From Cyclaneusma minus (lineage: Eukaryota; Ascomycota; Leotiomycetes; Marthamycetales; Marthamycetaceae): 64,000 bases of DNA. The stretch lies in NCBI GenBank assembly GCA_037179335.1, contig JAKZHN010000019.1:1-64000 (forward strand). Direction: 5' to 3'. Both the position numbers and the translations under genes were made by a program. This document shows, piece after piece, positions 10,015-23,539 of the stretch; the stretch's first letter is position 1; every line of letters begins with the position of its first letter. The notes beneath the pieces were generated by a model that was given only the letters and a program-made list of their open reading frames with translations, ran no database searches and was not told the DNA's origin.

Positions 10015-13000
10015 TCACATCCCAGAGCGGTATCTCTTCGTGTCCATGCTTGCATAGTCGTCGGCCTGCCATCCACGTTTCAGGCCACCCTCATAAACAC
10101 TCGACACACTCTCCTGCCACATACTTGGCGTGACAAAACTTGGAATATTCGCTGTCGAGTATTGCTGCGATACCATAGCCTGGCTTCCCGGCGGTAGCTC
10201 GCCAACACTAGTCGTATGAATATCCGGCAGCGTAGTAGCCACCGCGCTCGCCGGTGTGCGTATTGGCGGACTCTGGTTAGTCGTCGATGGAGGAGTCTCA
10301 AACGCGTTATTCCATTGACTATTCGAAAGAAATTAGATAACTGCGAAAGACGAACGAGAGGGGAAAGGGGCAACTTACTCAAAGATCCTGGTAGGGTTCC
10401 AAGTCGAAGTATCAGCCATGGGAAGCATATTAGGCTGCATCATAGGCTGCTGTGCGGTCCGTTGTCCGCCTTGTGCCATCATGACCATAGACTGTACACC
10501 AGGCGTGTCATTTTTAGACTGCGAGTCCATGCCACCGACGGAAATTGGTGGAGTAATGGGGTGAGTGATGTAACTGACTTGTGCTTGCGGCAACCCGTGA
10601 TGCGAATCCATGTGCGCAGTATCCATCGAGCTTGTACGAGTCTGCACTGGTTGGCGGTACTGGCTTTGGCCGCTGCGAGGCGGAGTGCCGTCCGAGTGGT
10701 GGGATCGGGGACTTCCGTAGGGAAAGTCGGCTCGAAGCTTGAATGGCTTCGAAAGATTTTCGGAAAAGGCTTCTCGGAGGGCATCGATCTTCTTTTGCAT
10801 GTCGGGCATGGGCCAGGAGCTGATGCATTTTTCGAGAATTCGCATGTGTCGTGTGAAGTATTCACGAGCATCGGTGTTCAGTTCAGGATAAGGAGAAGTT
10901 ATTGCGACCTGCCACTGTCAGCAGAGTTTTCGACATTTTGGGAGGACACTTACCAGGTGCAGAACGGCGCATGTCAAGACACAGTAGATGGTGAAATTTA
11001 TACCACGCTGCATACATAGCAGGCCAGTCAAACCAAAAGCTTGTAGGACTGCTTCCTGTATCCTGCAAAGTGTCTTTGCCGAACTGTAACAGATCAACAT
11101 ATGTTCTCTCCATTCGGCCGTTGAAGAATCCATAAAGCTCAATTGTGGTCTATGAAGCATTATTATGCTGAGGTAATAGTAAGAATGCAAGTTTCCGATG
11201 AAGTGAGATGGGAGCCACGGTGGTGAGCCATCCTCGGGAAAGGTGATTTGCAGGTCCTGCGGTAATTCCGTTATCCAGGAGCTGAACATCGGATTGAATT
11301 TGGCGAATTCTGGATCCAAAGCCCAGGCTTTGTTCCTCTTGATTCGACCGTACACGGTGTTCATCAAACGAACACCCTTTACGCAGCGAGTGAAGTAGGT
11401 AAAGTTTCTCGTGACGTGGTATTCGCTTTCATCGCCAGGGACTCGTGAAGGTACGTCCATGAGAACGGTTTGAGGTTCCACAGCGTTTTCAGTCCGGCCT
11501 ACATTCATCAGCTTTGTTTTCTTCAAGGGGATCCGGGCACCAGTACCTTGTGGTGAGCCGATCATCAGCTCGCAGATGAACAATGTCTGCCAAATTCTCG
11601 ATTTCGTGATGCAATCAGCCAAGTTCGAGCCACAAGGCTTTCCTTCCTGATGATCTTCATAATGTTCATCGAGGCCAAGATCTTTCGCCATTGTCACGCA
11701 TTCCACAACCGTCGTCCATGATCTATAGTAGTAACCTCGTTTCGGTGCAGCTTCTCTAGCCTTTAGTATAATCAACATTGCTTGCAGGGTACTCAATCGT
11801 GGGACGTCCATGAATGCATCGAGATGTTCTACAAAATCAGTACGTTGCGATGGCAAAAGAGTCACATGGATATCACGTACTGCTAACCAAAGCTAACCAT
11901 TGGTGACCTTGGGCGGGCTCATCGGCAAGTTTGCCGGCTATCGCGAATATGGCTTCGATAATTAGAGGAGATATCGATTCCCGGTCCGTATGCCACTGCT
12001 GGTAAAACATGGTCTTGTTTAAGACTGGCACATACGGGTGAACATTGTTGAAATAGATGTCGAAATAATGCATCACGGTCTCCTCGTCTGGCATCAACTC
12101 AGGGGGAATCCTAATCTTAAGGTCCGGTCCAGTAGTGATGGGCGGAAGGCTCTCCTTGTAGTCATCAAGTGCATCGAAGGCCGGTTCTTGTTCCTCTCCT
12201 GCAGTCTTTCTTGACTTTTTGTTGAGATATGGTGCTGTAGCGGGTCAGCCAAGAACTTCCTTATTAATGTACATCGGTTTGCGACATACCACTACCAGTT
12301 GGATCCATTTTCAAATCTCCCAGGAGTTCTGCAAGGTCCTCTTCGCCATATTGGTCTTGCGTTGCCGAATAATTCTCTGGTGTCTCGGGGTCCTGCGGAA
12401 CAGCAGGTGGGCCTTGCTGTAATGGCGGAGGCGCATATGTTTGTTGCGGCATGTAGGGGTTCTGCAAAGGACCACTTGGTGGCAGGTTTCCATATGGCAT
12501 AGTCGACTGGGGACCAGGCATCGGGGCATATTGAGTAGTCGCATACATACTAACTCCATCAGTGTAAGGAATCTGCTGTGAATAAGTTTGATCGAGTGCT
12601 CTCGGAGGCGGTTGGTATTGCTGTTGCATAGGCATTTGTTGGTATTCGCCTTCTCCGTGCCCACCATAACCCACCGGTTCTGGCTCGTAGCCCTGTGCAT
12701 TTTGAGGATATTCGCGATCGTAATTGACAATAGGCGGGACACAGTGCAACTTGAGGCGAATACAAGCTGAGCATGGCCAAGTATTTGTAGTCGCCGCGTC
12801 GCATTTGATCTTTCTCCTTCGACATCCTTCACAAGCGCGCATCACTGGAGCGAGTAAGCAAGTATTCTGTATATGATGCGCCTTTACAAACCTTTTAGCC
12901 GCTTGTGGCGGTTATGTTCATCAACGAAGACATAATCTAGACGAGTGAGTCAGCCCAGTTCTGACGGTACCTGAAGATGGGACGGAAGCAAGCCAGCCTT

Positions 13001-13114
13001 ATTTCCATACATACTCTTCTGATTCTCGCGCCCAAAGTTGGTGGGCGCAAAGGAGAAACTCTGCATCTGGGAACTCTGTGGGAGCAACCGTCTAGCTCCA
13101 GAATCACCAGACAT
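10015..13114 (-). CDS. Zn2Cys6 transcription factor with fungal-specific TF domain
   Basis: Seven exons: 13015-13114, 12892-12936, 12290-12844, 11881-12234, 10954-11828, 10379-10908 and 10015-10318. All splice junctions keep frame and give 920 aa. The start MSGDSGARRLLP leads into NYVFVDEHNRHKRLKVMRACEGCRRRKIKCD, a zinc cluster with the spacing CxxCx6C then WPCSACIRLKLHC. A Gln/Pro/Tyr-rich linker follows. The middle homology region begins HYFDIYFNNVHPYVPVLNK and includes DVPRLSTLQAMLIILKAREAAPKRGYYYRSW. The C-terminal third is Ser/Thr/Pro/Gln-rich. The DNA-binding exon structure, with basic residues preceding MRAC, looks like a conserved filamentous-ascomycete regulator, but I cannot name the orthologue. 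Target genes cannot be read from context. Confidence 0.9.
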
Positions 13115-16100
13115 ATTTTGCGAACCTCATCCACCCCAACCAGAATGCGGTCTCAATTGAGGGGATCGCGCGTGATTCCCCAGAATCGGCGCTGAACGAG
13201 ATTTTTATGCGCCGTCTCCAGTATTGAAACAATAAACGTGGAAGTCGAGTTCAGGTGAAGTCTGCTCAAAGCGTTGGCCGTCGAAACTTATTCGAGGTGC
13301 GCGAGGGCCAAGTCTGTCAAGCAAAAAGCTAATAATGGAACTGCAGGCTCATCCAGTAGCCAAAGATAGGTATGCGTGATGCAATTGCCGTTCCAATAGC
13401 TGGCGGATCTTATGACAAACACTGCCCGATTATGTTGCGATTGTGCTGATACAGTGATACGCTTTGGGAAGCCAGTCAAGAAGGTGAAACCGGTGGACGT
13501 CGATACGGGTGGTCTCTAACCACACTGGATGACAGAAGCCGAAGTGGATCAAATGGGGGTGAGATCCGGGGGAGGGCGATGTTCGCGAAGGGCGGCAGAA
13601 GGAATCGTAGGGCTGGTCGCGGGAGATGGGGGAGGATCTCGAGCTTCGCGCGGTGGGCAGTCTCGTGGTGTCTCAGAGCCCAATGTGGTCGCACAAGTTT
13701 GAGAGGAAAGGATTGAGATGGCAGGATCAGTTTCGAGGGATTGACGTCGTTCGTCAGTCGAAGTCAATGGGGATTCCCTGTCCCAGCAATCCCTGTGCAC
13801 CTCGTGTCGCGGTGATGGAAAGTCTGTGAACACGGATCAGAGTACAGCCTACAGGCACGAGATCGGTGGGAGGCGAGATGTCGCAGGGCAGCGTGTCGGT
13901 GCTTGGGCCTCGGGAGATGAGATGCAGGGCGTGGATGAGGCACACCTGAAGTGGAAGCAGCAGCTTCGCAGGATGGCCGGACGGTCGCGTGGGAGACTCT
14001 CGTCACGGCAGCTGGAAGCGGAAAGGCGTGTCGGTGGGCCGTGGCGCGATCGATAACGTTATATATATGGCGGTATGAGGCTTCGTGACGGTCGAGGAGA
14101 AGTATCATTGAAGTAACAAAGTTTGACTCTGGGCTGGGCGGCGCAGCGATGCGACTGGCATTTGCATCTGCACCACGGCGGGGACTTGGGACAAGCTTGA
14201 CGTTGGATCGGGGGCTGCTAGAGGGCCCTTACTGAAGCTCAAAGAGCACCCGGACTCGGGCTAACACGGTAAGTTGGAGCGGTCCGACACCAGCCCAGAG
14301 AATGGCATCCAGTGGTAGTGAGTGGGATAGCCCCAAGAATATGTTGCATCCAAGGTCGAAGGCGGGAGGAGCTTGCGAAGTTGAGGTTGATTCGGTCTTC
14401 GCGCCTCGCGCACGGCTTCAATGTTAATAATGCTTGGCTTTGCTAATGGCGCCAGATGCCGAGGTGAGCTGGGCCAAGCATGAACAATACAATTGTCAAT
14501 TTTCAGATGGCAACACTCGTGTCCAAACGCCCACGCCCCAAGACCTGGCTTTCGGGTCTCTGCTTGCGCGCGGATAGAAGGTCCAGAAAATGGCCCTGGG
14601 ATCCCTGGGGAGTGGGGTGTCGAGTCTGAGCACGAGGGGAGTGGCTGGGGACTGGATGCTTCCGCTGAACCCAAGCTCCAACAATAAATGCAACAACAAC
14701 ACAATTGGTGATGTGCTCTCTGCAACCTCGTCTGATGCATAGATTGCCTTTGTTCCACCTGTCGCTTCAGCTGTAGAATTAGCACATCTGTTGGCTGCTG
14801 CCTTGCCTGAGCAATTTGTTGGCTGGCCACTCAGTGTTCCAAAGTGTCTTAAGACGATATCTGTTATATCTCGTGTCTTACAGCTGCACCGTGAGTCTGT
14901 AACTTCATGGCGTGTGGTTCTCCAGAGTGCACTGTAATGATTCCCACCGGGATAAAGTCACACTTTATGCCGTTTTGTCCCCTTTGGGCCTTGACAGGCG
15001 ATAAGTGGCCCATATGGGCAGATACTTGTGCCCGTATCCGTGACAGGTCGACGACCAAAGCAATCAAAGCTGCTTATGCGATGATTCCCAGACTCCAGAC
15101 TCTGAGAACCGAAGAACGCGGAATTGGCATGTGGGAAGCCGAGAGACCTGGCCCCATCCCCACAATTACGGGGCTCTGTAGCAATCGAGATGCGGGGCGC
15201 CTGGATCCTGGATTCGGCGGGACCGGCTTGCGGCATCTTTTGCCCTGGAGGAGAGCCGTGCTTGACCCCTTTGATCGGGAGGATGGCCTTCCATGGATTT
15301 ATAACGCGTAGATTTGGTGGCGTCTTTGTAAGCTATATTGAGATCGACATAAGAGAAAGCGTGGAGAAGCTGAGAAAGTCGAGGATCTCGAGATAAAAAT
15401 AATAGACCTGCTGTTAGAAGACTAGGTTTGTGTCTAACCCCTAGTCGTCGTCTAGGATTGAAAGCGAAAGCGAAAGAGAAAGAGAGAGACATTTGAACTG
15501 CTTTTCCTACCGTTGGCGCTAGCAAGTGCCGTTAAGAAAAAGAAAAGTTGCATCCGCAAGCCTCCGTTGAGGGCACCGGTGAAGGTTTCAAACGGCTGGG
15601 TCAAGTGAGAATCCGAAATGCAGGGGTAAAGCATTGCGGCATAGGGTTTCGATATTCGCAGAAGCAACTGAAGAGATGATAGATCGCTGGCCGTGACGGC
15701 TTCAGGTTTGGCTTCATGTTCGGTCTCATATATCAGACGAGCATGAGTGCCAAGTTGCAGACTCTTTTAGAGTTTGACAACTAACAACATCCTTCGCTAA
15801 AGGTCTGGGGAATGGAACACCTTGTTGGGTTAGCCTGTCTCCTCTCTCCTACATGTAGTCCTGAAGCTAGCAGAAGCGGATGTTCTTGTTTTTGGCATTA
15901 CGAGTCGTGATGCAATTTGAATCTGAAAGCGTAATCGGTTGACCGTGATCTAGCCCGAGAACTTCGGCCTTCGGGCTTTGTGAGATGCTTTTTTTCAAGT
16001 CCCGTCGTAGGCCGATCGGCCTGACCTTCCTCTGTCCTATCGGGACGGGAGAGGCCGTCGGGAGAGTTCCACTGTCTGCAGAAAACAATTGTTAGAAAGC

Positions 16101-17791
16101 AATCAAAAGCCCACCTCATTCGAAGATCTGATAGAGTAGAAATGCACGCGCATGACTCCACAGCGCGTAGCACGTTCAGGCTGGCAATCGAGTGGAGCCC
16201 CAGCCAGTGGACGTGCATACGGCAGCGGCCTTGGGATAGGTTGCAGCAATCCCCATTTCGTACGAGGGGTACATATCTCTGTATGTGCCTGCGTATCCTT
16301 AAACGCCGGAGCCCAGATTGTACAGTATGGAATGGCGGTGGCAGATGCAGCACCATGCATGTCATCGTAATCCTTCGTTGCCTCATGACCTTGAGAGGCG
16401 AATAGTGTCTAAACTCCAAAGTACTGTAGCCGTAACATCGATGTTCCGCCAACCGCTCTGTTGGGATTCGACCATCTGCCTTCTGCTGATGCCCGTGAAG
16501 ATCTTCCAGAATAGGACGTGCTTCAATTTGGATCCCTGGGTCCGGTTCAAACAAGTTGTATGTGCGTGACCGTGTTTATAATCGTTGATAATCATGTTTG
16601 CTTCGGTATGTCCCGCGGGATCCCTGGACAGCTGTTGGCTGCCATGGTTTCAATGGGACCTGTGGGACGAAGAGGGTGACAATGCCCATTGTTTGTGCAA
16701 CGGATGTACCCTGGCTGTGAAACGAGACTTGCTGAGCCAAGTACTCCAAAACCAACACACCGTTGCCTCTAATCCTCTTCTGCTTGGGAGATGGTGCTGT
16801 TTGGAGTGTGGCGGTATTAGGGTCCTGATATCCAGCCGTACATGTAGGCGTTGGATTGCGGGATAGCGGAAGCGATGAGGCGACTTGGTGGCTGAAGGTT
16901 AGGGTCAGGGATGGCCGAGGAGCCTCTGCCTCGAGTATACGCGTGTCTGTGATTCCATGCAGGCTTCCATGCAGCAAATGAGAGGTTCAGCAAACATGTC
17001 GAGTCAAGCCTGCAGGACTGCAAATTTGCCAGCTGCTGCATCGAAGATCGGACTGATGGGCCAACATTTGTTTCTGATGGATGGAGATGGATCCATGGGC
17101 AGCGCGGCAGTTGCCGACCGAGAGGAGTGCAGAGGTATGTTCCAAGTCCACCTTCCCAAAAGAGAGGTAATAAAGGCATTACGAAACAGTCCGTCTGAGG
17201 TTCATCATTCATGGGGATGGGTCTTGGTGGAAAAAGTAAGGCCGCGGTTGTGACGTATCAGGCCGTTTCCAGCTCGAGATCATGATGCGCATCGTGGGGT
17301 GCAGATCGTTCCTCTAAGGCAAGCGAGGGGGTTCGGCGAACTGGCGTGGTTATGTCGAAAGACGGAGAGAGAAGCCTGCTGAGAACTTGAAATGAATCCA
17401 TCTGTCGACTGTCGTCAGTTGTGGAGTCCAGCAAAAGTTGACTTTGAAAAAGAAAAAGTGACATCGTGAGGCTTCAGGCGACGGAGGTTTGGGCCAGTCG
17501 AATTCTCGGGTTCCGGGGCAAAGCTAGAGCGAGGCTAAATCTGGAACAATATTGATCCGCCGCGCGAAGAAGCAAAAAGCTGTTATCGATAGCGGGCACA
17601 CGCCTCTTGCTTTTCAACAACATCTTCATGTCAACGACCCCAACCAACCGCCACACTCACACCGCCCGACTGTCTACGCTTGAACTCCTCGGTAACAGCT
17701 GCACCACTACAGTTCACAACCGGTCGCTGCACTTCGATCACATCATAAACCGGTCGAGCTCCCCTGCCGGCTTGAACGCAAAGTGCTCGCC
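13115..17791. other. Long gene-free region upstream of the Zn2Cys6 gene
   Basis: About 4.7 kb without a supportable protein gene. Open frames of up to about 218 codons occur on both strands but overlap one another and lack codon bias or family resemblance. It holds a GAAAGC/GAAAGA purine tract at about 15459-15492. Such length could accommodate an extended promoter, a long 5' UTR or a non-coding transcript of the regulator. That is inference. Confidence 0.5.
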
Positions 17792-18436
17792 ATGGACAAC
17801 GAGAACCCCACTGTGCTCGAGGGTCTCCCTACCCGCAGGACAGCATCGTCCAAAGCCAAGCCACCAGGGTCTGCCATCTTGGAAATCCTCAAGCAGACCG
17901 CCGATAAGCCCTACAATATCAACTCCCTGTCTCCGCCCGAGTCTGACCGCTCGGATTCCGACGACGACGATGACAATGTCTTCGAGCCAATCGACGAACA
18001 GGAAATCTACGGTATGTTATCAATCATTCCCACTCAAGATCAGAGCTGACATTTTCTAGATTTGATATGCAATATTTCGGACCCTGAGCATCCGCTTTCT
18101 CTTGGCTCCCTTGCCGTCGTCAATCTTCCCGATATTCACCTTACTCCGTCACCCGCCACAGCCAAGCCAGGCGACCTCATTCGCTTACTTGTGGAGTTGA
18201 CGCCGACTGTTTCCCACTGCAGCTTGGCAACTGTCATAGGCCTCGGTGTTCGGGTTCGGCTTGAGCAAAGCCTTCCTCCAAACTTCCGTGTGGACGTTAC
18301 CATAAAGGAGGGCACCCATAGCCAGGCAGATCAGGTCAACAAACAACTATCTGACAAGGAACGTGTTGCTGCTGCTATGGAAAACGCGACATTGATGGGG
18401 GTCATCAGGAAGATGCTCGAGGCCTGTCTTGAGTAG
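17792..18436 (+). CDS. CIA2: MIP18/Cia2 family, cytosolic Fe-S cluster targeting factor
   Basis: Component of the cytosolic iron-sulfur targeting complex (with Cia1 and Met18), which hands 4Fe-4S clusters to nuclear DNA enzymes. Two exons, 17792-18011 and 18060-18436, separated by a 48-bp intron, give 198 aa. The N-terminal half is disordered with an acidic DDDDDN stretch. The DUF59 domain starts at EIYDLICNISDPEHPLSLGSLAVV and continues with LVELTPTVSHCSLATVIGLGVRVRLEQSLPPNFRVDV, containing the conserved HCS cysteine. VNKQLSDKERVAAAMEN closes it, as in Cia2. ATG at 17792 is in a good context (GCCATGG). Typical length; ordinary housekeeping gene. Confidence 0.93.
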
Positions 18437-20710
18437 ACATCTTTGATCGTCATTTCCCGAGTTTCGACTAGCCACGAGAGACGTGATCGAAACAAACGGA
18501 CATGAGTGACTTACTTACGGCCAAATGCCTCTGCTTTGCGGCAGAGGAACCCTAGCCCCCGCCCCCGCCTCCCCCAACCGAACGCACTCTCTTGCTCCTG
18601 CACTAAGATTGCACCAACTGGCAGGGGCACAAAAGCCCTTGCCGCTAGCCATCTCCTTTCCGGACTCCGAGGGACATGGCAACGTTCCATGTGGCAAACA
18701 GAGGTCAAAGCGCTGCAGAATCCTCCCCTGGTCCTTGGCGATTTCCTCCCAAGTACGGGAATTTTACGCGGGCTTCCCCAGCTCCTTCGCGCCAATCGTT
18801 GCCCTGGACTCCCCCCATTGGTATGTTCTCGCGACGGTCACTCGTCACTGTCAGGGTACGAAAGTCGGTCAAGAGAACCATGGGTATCTTGCTGACAGAT
18901 CTGGGTGATCCCCCACTCGACACAACTGCGATCCGCCAAAATTCGAAGTCTGGAAAACATAGAGTGCCTCATCTGTCTTCATAACTTCCGGAAAAACGAA
19001 GCATCGTTCACTCTACTGGTCGTTAGACGACGCTGGGCGATAGGATACCCATTTATGGCGTCGGAGATGAGCTGGCGCTGAAGGTGTAGCTGGTTTTGGT
19101 CGACAATTCTGCTCCATGGAAGGCCATGCAAGGCAGTATTAGTACAATTTGCATCATTTTCATCATGATCTCGAGATGCATTATTCCGCGTCGTCATTCA
19201 GGGGCTCAACGGCAAGAGTGAGGGCGTGCGCAAGCCTCAATCTATCTATAATCTATGTGCGCATTCTAGGTTATTTATTTCCCCGGCAGTAGGCTGCGAC
19301 ACCAGATTCCAGGACCTTACACTCATGCACCAGCAACCACTCTGTTCTCCTGTCACTCATACATCACATCTCCATCACTCATGCCTTAGAGAATGCAGCG
19401 TCATGGTATCTCTGCTCCATGAGATCGCTCCCTGAAACTTCTGAGATAAGACCCCCAATCTCGAAACGACCAAGCTTTGCGGGTTCTTAATTCGTCTCAA
19501 GTACCGGTTATGATCATCCTTACTTACTATCTGCATAATGCTTATTTCCGGCCCAAATATCTCTGTGCAGAGCTGAAGGCTGAAGCAATACGTGTATTAA
19601 AGCCACGAGATACAGCACACCATCTTCACATGGCCTGCATGTCACTTCATTTCTCATCTTGCACCCATCACCATGACACTGGCTATACCAGGATTTGCAT
19701 ACCAAGCTGCATTCCCAACGCGTCCAGAGTCCAGACTCGCGTTGGTGCAAAAGGGTGAGCAAATCATGCCATAGCGGATAAACTCGCTGCGTCTGCAGCC
19801 ATTCCCAATCCCCATCCATGCCTCCCACGGAAGTTTACATCCCGCATACACACATCAAGTACCCATGAATATCTGAGAGTGAGATAAAACATCTCCCCCA
19901 CAGGCAGCCGAGGACGGAAACTTCCATCGTCTACCCTCTCTTCCAGGCTCCCCGCAGCTTCTCGCAAGTAGTCCATATCGCGAGCCCTCGCTTGTGCCGG
20001 CCTAGCTGGCGATCAGCCTGGACTCGAATCTCCGTGTCGATCGGTCCACGAAACTACCCCACACACACCAATTCCACTAGCCGCTAGTAAACCCATTGAT
20101 GGCACGCCCAACGGTTGAACGGGCCAACCTCCCACATCCGAAGAACCAATCCGAACAGAGCGGTTCTGACAGGCTGACAGCGGCAACTAGCCGCTTCGAA
20201 GTCGGGTACTCGTAATGTTGTGACCACATAGTGACTTCAATGTCTCTCCCGCTGGGCCGCTGCCACGCGGACCCACGTGGAAAGCACTCTTGCGTAAATC
20301 ATCCGGATTCATCCAACACGCGGGCCGACCACGCAATCCCCAATTCCATACCCAAATCGGTACAAATTTGCGAGTCCATAATAGAATTCCTGTCAACAGC
20401 ATACGGTATACCTCATAACTACTTGTACCCAGAGTTCCGACCCTTAATCCAATCCCTAGGCCTATCCACTCTTTGATATCATCGTTGAAGTTCAGGCTAA
20501 ACTGTCCAATTCAGAGCTCCAAAGACCCGCAAAGATGTTAATCGATAGTCTGATAGACGATAAGATCCGAGAGGTCGGCCCTACTACAGTTACAGCACTA
20601 ACAGTACATGCCAGGCCAAACCCCACGCTCTCGCTCCCGCAACGGCGATCCTGGCTTGGCTTCCCTTTCTCACCGCTAGGCGCGCTAAATGGGGGTTTCC
20701 GGACCACCCT
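18437..20710. other. Intergenic, no gene recognised
   Basis: Contains a C-rich stretch near 18552-18580. Open frames on both strands overlap and none is convincing. Confidence 0.5.
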
Positions 20711-20966
20711 CGTGGTGACAATTCTTGTGCGCTTAGTCCGACCTGAAAGTGTTTTTAGATTCCTGGTTATTCGAAAACTTTCCAGTTGTGCGGGATGTTT
20801 CTGGACACTTGGAATATTCTTGATTGTTGGAGATATTATCCAGGGAAAAAATTCTTCGTTACTGGGGATATTCCCACTTACTGAAGATATTCCTACTTAC
20901 TGAAGATATTCCTAGTTCTGCATTCTTCAGAGGGCCTAGGCCGAGCGCACAAGAAATGTCACCACG
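20711..20966. mobile_element. MITE-like element, family 1, copy A
   Basis: Begins CGTGGTGACAATTCTTGTGC and ends with the near-perfect inverse GAGCGCACAAGAAATGTCACCACG (one mismatch over about 24 bp). The AT-rich interior has repeated GATATTCC units, including two adjacent copies of CTTACTGAAGATATTCCTA. A second element with the same termini lies at 26075-26253. No coding capacity. Target-site duplication not resolved. Confidence 0.65.
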
Positions 20967-23539
20967 AGCCACCGTTTCCTACCCACCTACCCTTTTAAGA
21001 AAACTAGTACCGCGATACTGTCTAGGGGTAGGTTCAGAATAGAAGCTATTGGGCATTGAAGACTATGTCCAGTCTCCAAGTACAAGTAAGTGCCCTGCAG
21101 ATAGACAGGACTCAAAGATGCACGGTCGATTCCCGTCGTCTGATGGTGTATTTCCTATTCCTAAGGCTGTGTAACCCAGGACAGCTATAATGCAGATTGT
21201 AAAACGCTAGCTTCGTTGGGGGCAGTTCTCGAGTCATACATGTGGAATTTCCCATGGCGTTATGTAGAAGTGTGCTCACCACGCGTCCGCATTGCATTGC
21301 TGCGGCAAGCGAGTGGTTGCATCTGCAAAACTGCGACGCATAACGTTGCCTAATGTCTTTTCTGTTTTCAATTTGCAGGAGTGTGGCTCAGGGCTGTGAC
21401 TCTCGCAATCGCCGTTACTCATGACAGGAGAGCAGCGTGGTGTAAGCTGGAATCGCATCATTCGTCTCATGTTTTTGATCTCATGGTTTCGGACGTGGTG
21501 ATCGCGCGGATTCTAAAATCCGAGTCCAAGATATTTACAGCACACATGTATAATAATGCAACGCGGTCCTTCATAATGCAAGACCTCGACAATCTTGAAG
21601 TGTGTCGAAGATGTCTGACCAGTGCGCAGTTTTGTGCTTGCTTTTTTCAGGCACAGTCCCTTGCGCCACCACACCACCATGCATTTCCACGGCGCCCCCC
21701 CGGCTCTACCCGTCTCACGACTCACTCTCTTTCAGATCCAAAAGCTGTGCTGCGCTCATGAGAGGCCTCACTCAACCCCCTCCGCGTCTTCAACGCAAAA
21801 TCTCTCAACCCAGCAACACATTCTCTCCAAAAACCCCATAATGAGCGCTCCTTTGCTCCATGCTTTCAGATCTTCAAGCACTGGAATGGTGGAGTCAATC
21901 TGCCATGGCAGCAATTCGCGCATTTTTGAGCATCAGCTATTGGTGAGAACTGAACATATGTATGTATGATAAAGCAAATCAAACGAGTATAGCGGGGATG
22001 GAGCTCGGAAATGACGTCAGTAGAGCTTTTGTGAAAGCAGGATGGTCTAATGATGACGATGACTACATTTAGCAGTCAATGAAGATTCGGGTTTTGTAGA
22101 AGAATTCAGTGGCTACTAGTGCTTGGGCTTTGCAGACGATTTGCTTCCGGATTTAGCGACGGGTCAGACATATGAAAGATATGGATGTGTGGGATACCGG
22201 TGCTGTATAGGTAGTCACTGGCGTAGCCTGGAGGATCTCACTGGTAAAGAAGGAGGTGGAGGGTTTTGGAATACTCTTTTGCCTCGCTAGTCGCTACTCG
22301 CTCCGCTATCTCGGTCCTCGTTGTCTTCACCGTCCCAAGTCTAAATTTGCTCACTAGCTACTATGTAGCTTTCAAAGCTACCCGAAGCTATAAAGACACC
22401 CCTCTTCTCGCACGTCTTGGTCTGAATTGTCAAAGTCTAGGAAAGGCGCACTTAACCTGATCGAGAGTATTTTTAAAAACTCGGATTACTACTAATTGTC
22501 TGTCACGACCTATATGCTTATACCTTACTTACCTAGATATAGTGGAATAGGAAAAGTGAATATGACACTTCTGACTAAACAAATACAAAGTTCCATAAAT
22601 CCGAAGATGTGGCCTACCAAGCAGTAAAACCACATAGCGACAACAGAAGACTGTACCAGAGCAGTAATGCATATCTGACAGCAAGATTTCCAAATGACAG
22701 TAGTCAATAGTCATGAATTTCTGACCATGACCGGCGACCCTAGGAGCAAGCGGCTTACCCGCAGCTCATCCTTGGTGTGCATTAGGCTAGCCCTCGGTTA
22801 GCGAGGGCTAGAGGGTATTTAGGGAGCCCACACACTCTCTTCTACCTTCTCTAATCAAGAACTATTACACCCATTCATACCCCTACATGAGTACTCATGA
22901 GACCGGTGAAACCAACAATGAGAGCGTACGAGGAACTTCCTATTGTTGGCTTCAACATTGCTACTTTCTGTGGGGCTTGTGCAAGAGGGTCAAAAACATT
23001 GAGAGGTGTGTAATGGTGGAAATATCTGGCTGTAAAAGAAAGGGGGTGAAGGGTTCTCCAAAACCACTCTTGCATACCGCTCACCGACTTAGTTGCATGA
23101 CGTATAGAAAAGTTTTGCGCGCTCTATCATAATAGGTTGAATTTCGGCCTACGTCTTTCTCGGCGTGTAAACTCCAAAAATGCAAAAGCACATTTCTTTT
23201 CTATATTTTCAGATCTTCAAGCAGGAATTGTTCAAATTCAGCTTTAGGAACGAAGCTTACTGGAAGTAACTCAAGTTTTTAAGCATCCACGATGTCTCGC
23301 TGTTTCGAAATTGTTGACAGGTGGGCGATCGGACCGATGACAAGAGCCACCTGCTGAATATCGACACCTGCCAATATTTCAGGCACCGCTAGCCCGATTC
23401 AGACTGTTCCTATACTGACTCGACTTTCTCATCAAGAGGAGCAATCTCGTGCTTTCATATCTGCCGTAGCTTAACTAGGGCGCTCGTTTCACGTACTTAT
23501 AGAATTCCCTAGTTTTGTTATTCAGACAACACTTATATT
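20967..23539. other. Intergenic, with a strong hairpin at 22787-22811
   Basis: No gene is supported. CTAGCCCTCG at 22787-22796 pairs perfectly with CGAGGGCTAG at 22802-22811 across a 5-nt loop. An 81-codon frame at 22887-23132 follows a UTR-like leader but has no recognisable features. Confidence 0.45.

Noticed and set aside
15898..16554. 218-codon minus-strand frame in the long gene-free region
   Set aside because: Weak codon bias, overlaps several other open frames, no motif or splice structure recognised.
22787..22811. Perfect 10-bp stem with 5-nt loop resembling a bacterial terminator
   Set aside because: The window is fungal nuclear DNA; there is no adjacent gene end and no known role for such a hairpin. 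Kept only as a note in the intergenic entry.
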